Origin: an uncultured Bacilli bacterium
GTDB lineage: Bacteria; Bacillota_I; Bacilli_A; RFN20; CAG-826
DNA length: 5,748 nucleotides
Reading direction: 5' to 3'
Assembly (NCBI GenBank): GCA_905236085.1
Contig: CAJOOD010000133.1
Coordinates: 1 to 5,748, forward strand
Shown: piece after piece, positions 1 to 5,634 of the stretch
Position numbering within the stretch: the stretch's first letter is position 1
How the letters are laid out: every line of letters starts with the position of its first letter
Position numbers and translations under genes: made by a program
Notes under the pieces: model-generated
Seen by the model: the letters and a program-made list of their open reading frames with translations, nothing else
Told to the model about the DNA's origin: nothing
The model's database searches: none

Positions 1-73
1 CAGCCACTAGAAATAATAAAGTTAAATAGAAAATTCCTGTTTTGCAAGAAAATATAGTCGTGCGTATGAGGCG

Positions 74-106
74 ATATTTACGAAAAAATATTTTTTTCGA
101 AAATAT
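74..106. repeat. Imperfect AT-rich inverted repeat
   Basis: Bases 74-88 and 92-106 form 15-base arms that are complementary at 14 of 15 positions (one A-A mismatch, 80 against 100), separated by three bases. The core, CGAAAAAA / TTTTTTCG, is perfect. It lies in the non-coding stretch left of the superoxide reductase terminator. It could be the transcription end of a gene beyond the left edge, because the right arm holds seven T residues, but it has no T-run after the stem and almost no GC pairs. Function is unknown. Confidence 0.5.
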
Positions 107-152
107 AACTATAATTTCAAGATGCTTATTTCTATTATTTTGATATTTTTTA

Positions 153-186
153 CTGCAAAAACGGCATATTTTAAGAAAATTTGCAG
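153..186. repeat. Short nested inverted repeat
   Basis: CTGCAAA at 153-159 is matched by TTTGCAG at 180-186, and inside it ATTTT (168-172) faces AAAAT (176-180). The two stems share T180, so only one full set of pairs can form at once. It sits just beyond the superoxide reductase terminator, and seven-base arms in AT-rich DNA can arise by chance. No function can be assigned. Confidence 0.3.
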
Positions 187-188
187 AC

Positions 189-212
189 AAAAAGAGCGGA
201 CTAGCCGCCCTT
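189..212 (-). terminator. Factor-independent terminator of the superoxide reductase gene
   Basis: Read on the minus strand, AAGGGCGG (212-205) pairs with CCGCTCTT (199-192) to give an 8-bp GC-rich stem with one G-U wobble and a five-base loop CTAGT. A run of T follows (191-189, continuing the two Ts that end the stem). It begins 18 bases beyond the stop codon of the gene at 230-622. The plus-strand reading has no T-run after the stem, so this acts on minus-strand transcripts only. Confidence 0.88.
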
Positions 213-229
213 AGAGTTTATTGATATTT

Positions 230-622
230 TTATTTTTTGACTTCGGTAACCCATAGTCCATGGAGGTTACAATTAGCGTATACTTTTAAGACTTCTTCAT
301 CTTCTCCTAGTGGAACATTAACTACCGCTGGTTCATCGATTTTTAAAGTGATTTTATGTCTGCCACGATTTGTAGCCACTAAAATCCAATCGATATGATG
401 AGCCGCTAACATAGGATGAGCGACACTACCTACTTCTACATGACAAACATTATGATTGATGCTAACTACTGGTAAATGTTTTTCAACTGCACCATCACTG
501 GTGTTTGGTACATATTCTTCCATTTCTTCTCCACAACAAAATGGCACGACACCTGAGTCTTTAATGGTTCCAAATAAATTACCACATTTGGAACAACGAT
601 AAAATTTTTCTTGCATAGTCAT
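230..622 (-). CDS. dfx: Desulfoferrodoxin-type superoxide reductase (two-iron SOR)
   Basis: This 130-residue cytosolic enzyme reduces superoxide to hydrogen peroxide without making oxygen, taking electrons from rubredoxin or a similar donor; it is a defence of anaerobes. The N-terminal desulforedoxin domain (about residues 1-37) has all four cysteines of the Fe(Cys)4 centre: C10, C13, C29 and C30. The catalytic domain carries the EKH motif (E47, K48, H49), H69 and H75, then C118 and H121 in CNLHGLW. These are the four histidine and one cysteine ligands of the active-site iron, plus the conserved Glu and Lys. Length matches characterised desulfoferrodoxins (about 125-130). The start is fixed by AGGAGG five bases upstream; a second Met at residue 3 has no such site. 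It is a single-gene unit divergent from the sirtuin gene and closed by its own terminator. Nothing is missing, unlike the one-iron or centre-I-less forms. Confidence 0.97.
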   Translation of the reverse strand: MTMQEKFYRCSKCGNLFGTIKDSGVVPFCCGEEMEEYVPNTSDGAVEKHLPVVSINHNVCHVEVGSVAHPMLAAHHIDWILVATNRGRHKITLKIDEPAVVNVPLGEDEEVLKVYANCNLHGLWVTEVKK

Positions 623-625
623 TAA

Positions 626-633
626 GACCTCCT
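626..633 (-). promoter_or_regulatory. Ribosome binding site of the superoxide reductase gene
   Basis: On the minus strand AGGAGGTC runs from 633 to 626. The AGGAGG core ends five bases before the ATG at 622-620. This supports the first of the two closely spaced Met codons as the start. Confidence 0.9.
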
Positions 634-639
634 ACATTT

Positions 640-645
640 ATTATA
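640..645 (-). promoter_or_regulatory. Candidate -10 box for the superoxide reductase gene
   Basis: The minus-strand reading of 645-640 is a perfect TATAAT. No good -35 hexamer lies 16-18 bases further up; the best is TTATCT (669-664). Transcription would then start at about 633, giving a leader of only about 11 bases that begins at the ribosome site. The box is exact, but in such AT-rich DNA it could be chance. Confidence 0.4.
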
Positions 646-664
646 AACAAAAAAATAAAATCTA

Positions 665-676
665 GATAACTTTATC
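665..676. repeat. Small palindrome between divergent genes, possible operator
   Basis: GATAA (665-669) and TTATC (672-676) form a perfect inverted repeat around CT. It lies between the divergent superoxide reductase and sirtuin genes, where a regulator could affect both. Five-base arms are short, and I do not recognise the site as belonging to a known regulator. Confidence 0.25.
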
Positions 677-703
677 GTTTTTTTTGTGCGACAATATAGA
701 CAT

Positions 704-1444
704 ATGAATAAATACGAAGAACTTAATAAAATAATTAAACAATCCAATTCTATTGTAGTTTTCACTGGTGCGGGTATATCAGTTCCATCAGGTATACCAG
801 ATTTTAGAAGCGCGAAAGGTATATATAATGAAAAATATAATTCGTTATATCGACCAGAAGATATCATCTCTCATTCTTTCTTTTATAAGCACACAGAAGA
901 TTTCTATCTCTTTTATAAATCTAAGATGATGTATTTAGAGGCTAAACCTAATAAAGCTCATCAATATTTCGCTAATTTAGAAGCTAGAACCAATAAGCAA
1001 ATCTCAGTAGTCACTCAAAATATTGATGGTCTCCACCAATTAGCGGGCTCCAAAAGAGTTTATGAATTACATGGATCAATTCACCGTAATTATTGTGAAA
1101 ACTGTCATGCTTTTTATGACGCTAAATATGTAAAAGATTCTTATGATGTTCCAACTTGTCCGAAATGTGGAGGAATTATTAAGCCAGATGTCGTCTTATA
1201 TGAAGAAGGTTTAGATGATGCAGTAGTATCTAGAGCTATCGCTGCGATATCAACATGTCAAACCATGATTGTTATTGGTACCTCATTAGTGGTTTATCCC
1301 GCAGCAGCATATTTAAGATATTTTCGAGGTAATAATCTCATCTTAATCAATAAAGATGAAACACAATATGATGAATATTGTTCTTTAGTATTTCATGAAG
1401 ATGTCATCCATGTCATAGATGAATTGGAGAAAATAGAGAAATAA
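704..1444 (+). CDS. cobB: SIR2-family NAD-dependent protein deacylase (sirtuin)
   Basis: This cytosolic enzyme removes acyl groups from lysines while splitting NAD+ to nicotinamide and O-acyl-ADP-ribose. Counting from the ATG at 704 (246 residues, usual for single-domain bacterial sirtuins), it has GAGIS at 22-26 and the following PDFR (32-35) for NAD binding. TQNIDGLH (104-111) and the catalytic H123 in LHGS follow. A zinc ribbon is formed by C131, C134, C152 and C155, with GTSLVVYPAA at 192-201 and INKDE at 215-219. The Y-x-x-R signature of desuccinylases is not intact (Y71-x-x-K74), so deacetylation is the likelier activity, by inference. KPDVVLYEEGL (160-170) has Glu where many sirtuins have Gly. 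The start is uncertain: neither this ATG nor the in-frame GTG at 686 has a ribosome site. The ATG fits family length better. Its stop overlaps the next start by one base. The symbol is given at family level. Confidence 0.95.
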   Translation: MNKYEELNKIIKQSNSIVVFTGAGISVPSGIPDFRSAKGIYNEKYNSLYRPEDIISHSFFYKHTEDFYLFYKSKMMYLEAKPNKAHQYFANLEARTNKQISVVTQNIDGLHQLAGSKRVYELHGSIHRNYCENCHAFYDAKYVKDSYDVPTCPKCGGIIKPDVVLYEEGLDDAVVSRAIAAISTCQTMIVIGTSLVVYPAAAYLRYFRGNNLILINKDETQYDEYCSLVFHEDVIHVIDELEKIEK

Positions 1445-3150
1445 TGAAAAGAACAAAGACCACTTTTACTTTATTATCTTTATTATTTCTTTGCCTCAGC
1501 GGATGTAATAATCAAGTCCCAGATGTAGAAAAAGAAGAATTTATTATTAAAGAGGCTTCATATTATGAACCTATTTATGGAATAAACGGGTTTATTAAAA
1601 AAGAAAAAGCTAAATTTAAATATGCTTATAATTCTAATGAACCATTAATCATCTACTCCACTTTAGATGAAGCTTTAAATTATTTATTTGATGATGTAAA
1701 TATTGTTAAAGAAGATAATAAAATAACCTATACAGTATTAGATGATCTAACATTTATCCTCGACAGCGCTAACGACACCATTTTAGCCAAAAACTATGAC
1801 AAAATTAACTTATTTTCTTCAAAATATGATTCTCCATTAGGTTTAATCGATGAAGAAAGCACTACTAGATATGTTAAAAATGGGGAACATGATTATTCCG
1901 GTTCTAAGGATGTTCTATTTGATTTAAAAGAATATGATATAGATATATTTATTTATGAAGATGAATTCTATCTTCCATTTACTATCATTAATTATATAAC
2001 ATTTAATATGGCTAATTGGTCGAGTGTTAATTTTAATGGTTCTGATTTTTATCTTCTTGATATCATTAATGGAGCGATAACTTTAAACGATAATAGCAGC
2101 CCTTATGCTCAGTCATACTATTCAGGCAGTAATGTAAAAGCAAAAAGGACAGAGAAATTTGTAAAATTTAATTATAATTCTTTGATGTTCTTATTAGACC
2201 ATTATTATGGTTTTATTGATGATAGATTCGCCCCATGGGATGAATATCTAACTAATAATGAACCAGAAATTAAGCAAGATTTATTAAGTATAAGTCTTAC
2301 TACTTATGATGATGCTTTTGAAAGATTAATCAATGTAGTTATTGGAGATGGGCACACTAACGCTGGAGGTTGCTCCACTTCTTTTGCTAATGGTTATGCC
2401 ACATATCATCGTTATCAATCTGATAGAACTATAAAATTAGGTGAAGATTTTCGTGCTTGTTATAACGCAAGACAAGAGGCTCATATAAATCCTAATTATG
2501 TAAGAATTAATGGTAATACAATGATATTATCATTCGATGGCTTTTACCATAGCGCCATTTCCTTTAATAATAACAATATTAATCAATATCGAAATAACGA
2601 TTCCTTTGCTTTATTCCATTACGCATTTGATCAAATCAAAAATAATGAAGAAATCAAAAATGTTATCTTTGATATCACTTGTAATGGAGGCGGAGACTCT
2701 AATGCTTTAATTCCAATGCTTGGCTTTTTGAATAGAGAAGTCAAGATAACCATGTATAATCCTTTGACTAAAACCCGTGCAGATCTCCAATATTTTATTG
2801 ATACTAATCTTGATGGAATATATGATGAAAATGATTCGTTTAAAGGACAATATAATTTCTATATCTTAACTTCTAATTATTCTTTCTCATGTGCAAATAT
2901 GTTCCCCAAGACCGCTAAAGAGATGGGGAGCGCTAAAATAATTGGTGAACAATCTGGTGGAGGAGCTTGTGTTGTATATTATACCGCTACTCCAGATGGC
3001 CGACCATTTAGAATATCTAGTTTTAATAGAAACGGTGATAATGTTAATGCTAGAGAATATAAAGATTTTGGCGTTGCTCCTGATTATGAATTATCTAGAG
3101 AACATTTCTACGATGATGAATATCTAAATAATTTTGTAAATAATCTATAA
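1444..3150 (+). CDS. S41-family serine peptidase, lipoprotein
   Basis: A 568-residue predicted surface lipoprotein. It opens with a basic stretch (MKRTK), a hydrophobic core and the lipobox LSGC (18-21), so C21 should be lipidated after signal peptidase II cleavage. Residues of about 22-290 are Asp, Asn and Tyr rich and not clearly assignable; the part near YEDEFYLPF resembles the copper-amine-oxidase N-terminal-like repeats that precede some S41 domains (inference). The C-terminal half is S41: DGHT (302-305), a DITCNGGGD strand (410-418, the family's D-x-R-x-N-x-GG region), the nucleophile region SFSCAN with S482 as likely catalytic Ser, GEQSGGG (501-507), and GVAPD (543-547). There is no GK lysine after the Ser as in CtpA/Prc. 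H304 and a Glu such as E538 suggest a tricorn/IRBP-like arrangement. No PDZ domain is evident. It is overlapped by one base by the sirtuin gene; no strong ribosome site is present (GGAG at 1426-1429 is far), so translation is probably coupled. Substrate unknown. Confidence 0.9.
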   Translation: MKRTKTTFTLLSLLFLCLSGCNNQVPDVEKEEFIIKEASYYEPIYGINGFIKKEKAKFKYAYNSNEPLIIYSTLDEALNYLFDDVNIVKEDNKITYTVLDDLTFILDSANDTILAKNYDKINLFSSKYDSPLGLIDEESTTRYVKNGEHDYSGSKDVLFDLKEYDIDIFIYEDEFYLPFTIINYITFNMANWSSVNFNGSDFYLLDIINGAITLNDNSSPYAQSYYSGSNVKAKRTEKFVKFNYNSLMFLLDHYYGFIDDRFAPWDEYLTNNEPEIKQDLLSISLTTYDDAFERLINVVIGDGHTNAGGCSTSFANGYATYHRYQSDRTIKLGEDFRACYNARQEAHINPNYVRINGNTMILSFDGFYHSAISFNNNNINQYRNNDSFALFHYAFDQIKNNEEIKNVIFDITCNGGGDSNALIPMLGFLNREVKITMYNPLTKTRADLQYFIDTNLDGIYDENDSFKGQYNFYILTSNYSFSCANMFPKTAKEMGSAKIIGEQSGGGACVVYYTATPDGRPFRISSFNRNGDNVNAREYKDFGVAPDYELSREHFYDDEYLNNFVNNL

Positions 3151-3168
3151 ATTTTATAAATGCTTAGG

Positions 3169-3196
3169 AAATTAATTTATTAATTTATTTTTCTTT
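3169..3196 (+). terminator. Weak AT-only hairpin after the S41 peptidase gene
   Basis: AAATTAAT (3169-3176) and ATTAATTT (3179-3186) are perfectly complementary around TT, followed by a T-rich stretch with six consecutive Ts (3187-3196 reads ATTTTTCTTT without the run being unbroken). It starts 18 bases after the stop at 3148-3150 and precedes the clpB operator. The stem has no GC pair, so termination would be inefficient at best. Confidence 0.3.
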
Positions 3197-3207
3197 ATCA
3201 ATTATTT

Positions 3208-3234
3208 TTAGCACTCTCGCTTGACAAGTGCTAA
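3208..3234. promoter_or_regulatory. CIRCE operator (HrcA binding site) of clpB
   Basis: TTAGCACTC (3208-3216), nine bases, then AAGTGCTAA (3226-3234). The known CIRCE consensus is TTAGCACTC-N9-GAGTGCTAA. Left arm and spacing are exact, and the right arm differs only at its first base (A for G). CIRCE is bound by the repressor HrcA, which is released on heat or misfolding stress. It overlaps the clpB promoter, so HrcA should block RNA polymerase directly. The hrcA gene is not in the window. Confidence 0.94.
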
Positions 3235-3249
3235 TTTTACGACTATAAC
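3221..3249 (+). promoter_or_regulatory. Sigma-A-type promoter of clpB
   Basis: A perfect -35 TTGACA (3221-3226), a 17-base spacer and -10 TATAAC (3244-3249, five of six consensus bases). Transcription should begin near 3255-3257, giving a leader of about 28 bases. The -35 box covers the last five spacer bases and the first right-arm base of the CIRCE operator. Confidence 0.88.
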
Positions 3250-3266
3250 TATTATAGGAGCAATCC

Positions 3267-3275
3267 AAAGGAGGT
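3267..3275 (+). promoter_or_regulatory. Ribosome binding site that fixes the clpB start
   Basis: AAAGGAGGT is close to a full anti-16S match and lies eight bases before the ATG at 3284. It rules out the longer in-frame reading from TTG at 3221, which would start inside the promoter, upstream of the expected transcript start. Confidence 0.93.
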
Positions 3276-3283
3276 CAAAAACT

Positions 3284-5404
3284 ATGGCAATGAATCAAAT
3301 GGAAGATTATGAAAACGATGAAAAAGTCTTGGAAAAATTTGGCCGTAATATCAATGAAGATGTCAAAAAAGGCAAGATAGATCCAGTTATAGGAAGAGAC
3401 GAAGAAATTCGAAAAATCATTCAAATCCTAGCTAGAAAAACAAAAAACAACGTCATTCTTATCGGTGAACCTGGTGTAGGTAAAACCGCAATATTAGAGG
3501 GATTAGCCCAAAGAATAGTTAAAGATGATGTCCCTAATACATTAAAAGGTAAAACCATCTATGAATTAGATATGGGCGCTTTAGTGGCGGGGGCTAAATA
3601 TCGTGGAGAATTTGAAGAAAGACTTAAAGCTGTCTTAAACAAGATTAAAGAAAGCGATGGACAAATCATTTTATTTATTGATGAGATTCATCTTATCGTT
3701 GGAGCGGGTAAGGCTGATGGAGCCTTAGATGCCTCTAATATGCTTAAACCAATGCTTGCAAGAGGCGAAATAGATTGTATAGGCGCGACAACTTTAAATG
3801 AATATCGCGAATATATTGAAAAAGATAGAGCCCTAGAAAGAAGATTCCAACCAGTATTAGTTAATGAACCAACTGTAGAAGATTCTATTTCTATTCTTAG
3901 AGGCTTGAAAGAAAGATTTGAATCTTTCCATGGTGTCAAGATTACTGATAACGCTCTCGTGGCCGCGGTTACTTTATCTAATAGATATCTCACTAATAGA
4001 TTCTTACCTGATAAGGCTATCGACTTAGTGGATGAGGCTTGTGCTTCTATTAAAGTGGAAGTCGAATCCTCCCCTACTGAATTAGATGAAATATCTCGTA
4101 AGATTAGACAATTAGAGATTGAAAAAGTCGCTTTAAGTAAAGAAAAAGATGAATCGTCTAAAAAGAGATTACAAGATTTAAACAAAGAATTAGATGAGGC
4201 TAAGAATGTTCAAGATGAATTGAATAACCGTTGGATGCAAGAGAAAAATGATATCAACAGGATTAAAGAATTAAAAGGACAAATTGAACAAGCTAAATTT
4301 GATTTAAATGTGGCTTTTAATCATGGAGAATATGAAAAGGCTTCTAAATTACAATATAAGAAAATTCCTGAATTAGAATCCACCTTAAAAGAGATTGAAT
4401 CTAGATCAGAAAATGTAGAGAAATTAATATCCGAAGTCGTCGACGAAGAAGAGATTGCTAAGATTATTTCTAAGATGACAAATATTCCTCTTTCTAGAAT
4501 AGAAAAAGGCGATAAAGAAAAAGTCTTAGACTTAAAGTCTACTTTGCAAAAAAGAGTTATTGGACAAGATGAAGCTCTAGATTTAGTTACTAATGCCATA
4601 TTGCGTCAACGAGCGGGTATTAAAAATCCTAATAGACCTATTGGATCATTCTTGTTCTTAGGCCCTACTGGTGTTGGTAAGACTGAGGTCGCTAAAACAT
4701 TAGCGTCAGCGTTATTTGATTCCGAATCGCATATCATTAGAATTGATATGTCTGAATATATGGAAAAATTCTCTGTATCTAGATTAATTGGTGCCCCTCC
4801 AGGATATGTTGGATATGAAGAAGGTGGACAATTAACAGAGAAAGTTAGAAGAAATCCATATTCTATCGTCTTATTCGATGAAATCGAAAAAGCTCATCCC
4901 GAAGTCTTTAATTTGTTACTACAAATGTTAGATGATGGTAGGCTCACAGATTCGCAAGGAAGAGTGGTCGATTTTAAAAACACTATTATCATTATGACTT
5001 CTAATCTTGGTAGCGAATATCTCTTGCATAATGATGTTGCTTCAGTGGATACATTATTACATCAAACATTTAAACCAGAATTCTTAAATAGAATCGATGA
5101 AATAGTCTATTTCAAACCATTATCCAAAGAAACCCAACTTAAGATTGTCGATAAGATGCTTAATGAATTAAGCGATAGATTAAAAGAGAATTATTATTCC
5201 TTCACCTATAGCGATGAATTAAAAAGATATATTCTAGATTCCGCTTATAATGAAGAATTCGGCGCTCGACCGATAAAGCGATTTATCCAAAATAATATCG
5301 AAACCCCTATCGCTACGGCGATTATTAAAGGTGAAATATCCACTAAGGATAAATATCTTGTCGATGTCGATAACGCTAAACAAATCCTAATACGAAAAAT
5401 CTAA
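3284..5404 (+). CDS. clpB: ClpB disaggregase lacking the N-terminal domain
   Basis: A 706-residue Hsp100 AAA+ ATPase that, with DnaK, threads aggregated proteins through a hexamer pore in the cytosol. NBD1 has Walker A GEPGVGKT (61-68), pore-loop Y106, Walker B D133-E134 and arginine fingers R186-R187. A long charged coiled-coil middle domain spans about 265-385. NBD2 has GPTGVGKT (460-467), pore-loop Y508 in GYVGY, Walker B D532-E533, Arg finger R603 and sensor-2 GARP (R662). The two Walker lysines are 399 residues apart, as in E. coli ClpB (K212 and K611, from memory). The full middle domain and the absence of an IGF/IGL ClpP-docking loop identify ClpB rather than ClpC, ClpA or ClpE. The N-terminal Clp-N repeat domain (about 145 residues) is absent, as in mycoplasma ClpB and the short E. 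coli form ClpB95. The start is set by a strong ribosome site. CIRCE and its promoter predict HrcA control. Monocistronic, with a strong terminator. Confidence 0.98.
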   Translation: MAMNQMEDYENDEKVLEKFGRNINEDVKKGKIDPVIGRDEEIRKIIQILARKTKNNVILIGEPGVGKTAILEGLAQRIVKDDVPNTLKGKTIYELDMGALVAGAKYRGEFEERLKAVLNKIKESDGQIILFIDEIHLIVGAGKADGALDASNMLKPMLARGEIDCIGATTLNEYREYIEKDRALERRFQPVLVNEPTVEDSISILRGLKERFESFHGVKITDNALVAAVTLSNRYLTNRFLPDKAIDLVDEACASIKVEVESSPTELDEISRKIRQLEIEKVALSKEKDESSKKRLQDLNKELDEAKNVQDELNNRWMQEKNDINRIKELKGQIEQAKFDLNVAFNHGEYEKASKLQYKKIPELESTLKEIESRSENVEKLISEVVDEEEIAKIISKMTNIPLSRIEKGDKEKVLDLKSTLQKRVIGQDEALDLVTNAILRQRAGIKNPNRPIGSFLFLGPTGVGKTEVAKTLASALFDSESHIIRIDMSEYMEKFSVSRLIGAPPGYVGYEEGGQLTEKVRRNPYSIVLFDEIEKAHPEVFNLLLQMLDDGRLTDSQGRVVDFKNTIIIMTSNLGSEYLLHNDVASVDTLLHQTFKPEFLNRIDEIVYFKPLSKETQLKIVDKMLNELSDRLKENYYSFTYSDELKRYILDSAYNEEFGARPIKRFIQNNIETPIATAIIKGEISTKDKYLVDVDNAKQILIRKI

Positions 5405-5421
5405 CATAATCCCTTCTATAT

Positions 5422-5460
5422 AAAAGAGATGAAATCTTCATGAAATCGTCTCTTTTTCTT
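5422..5460 (+). terminator. Factor-independent terminator of clpB, possibly bidirectional
   Basis: AAAAGAGATGA (5422-5432) pairs with TCGTCTCTTTT (5446-5456) as an 11-bp stem with one U-G wobble and a 13-base loop. T-rich sequence follows (TTTTTCTTTAT from 5453). It lies 17 bases after the clpB stop. On the minus strand the same stem ends in TCTCTTTTATATAG, so it could also stop transcription arriving from the DegV fragment. Confidence 0.87.
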
Positions 5461-5478
5461 TATAGATATTACGAATTA

Positions 5479-5634
5479 TTATTCTTGAGAATATTCTTCG
5501 AAGTCTAAATCTACGTGATAATCCTTACCGCCTACAACGATACCCATAGAAAAATATTCAATATCATATTTTTCTCTCATATCTTTAATTAAATCGCTAG
5601 ATGAATCAGTAAATATTTTAAATTTATTGCTCAT
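5479..5634 (-). pseudogene. degV: Truncated DegV-family protein (N-terminal fragment)
   Basis: A 51-codon minus-strand reading frame, ATG at 5634-5632 to TAA at 5481-5479. It starts with KIFTDSSSDL (6-15), the DegV-family opening motif whose TDS-S-DL segment leads into the fatty-acid-binding fold. The segment YFSMGIVVGGKDYHVDLDF (27-45) matches the next DegV strand and its G-K-x-Y turn. Intact DegV proteins are about 280 residues and bind fatty acids to deliver them to the FakA kinase. Here the frame stops (TAATAA) where helix 2 would begin, and neither other frame downstream continues the family; the clpB terminator follows directly. The ATG has no clear ribosome site, so the piece is probably an unexpressed remnant of a deleted or recombined degV. 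An independent short gene is possible but less likely. Confidence 0.82.

Noticed and set aside
1..57. Possible C-terminal ends of a gene entering from the left
   Set aside because: Two plus-strand frames stay open for a few codons (to stops near 25-27 and 55-57), but neither is long enough to identify a protein.
686..703. GTG at 686 as sirtuin start
   Set aside because: No ribosome site, and the six extra residues (MRQYRH) are not family-like. The ATG at 704 gives the usual length, although the choice is not certain.
622..867. Minus-strand frame of 81 codons over the sirtuin start
   Set aside because: It overlaps the sirtuin 5' end antisense, its product has no recognisable motif, and the plus-strand reading has full SIR2 motifs.
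2942..3127. Plus-strand 61-codon frame inside the S41 gene
   Set aside because: It is a shadow of the peptidase gene in another frame; the peptidase frame carries the conserved GEQSGGG and GVAPD motifs across it.
3221..3283. Extension of ClpB from TTG at 3221
   Set aside because: This TTG is the first half of the -35 box within the CIRCE operator, upstream of the expected transcript start, and a strong ribosome site serves the ATG at 3284.
3688..4599. Two long minus-strand frames (3688-4185 and 4321-4599)
   Set aside because: Both are antisense shadows of clpB with Ser and Leu rich, motif-free products, caused by its codon pattern.
230..5404. Mycoplasma-type genetic code (UGA as Trp)
   Set aside because: The five tryptophans I located are all TGG, the full-length proteins contain no in-frame TGA, and family lengths are complete under the standard code.
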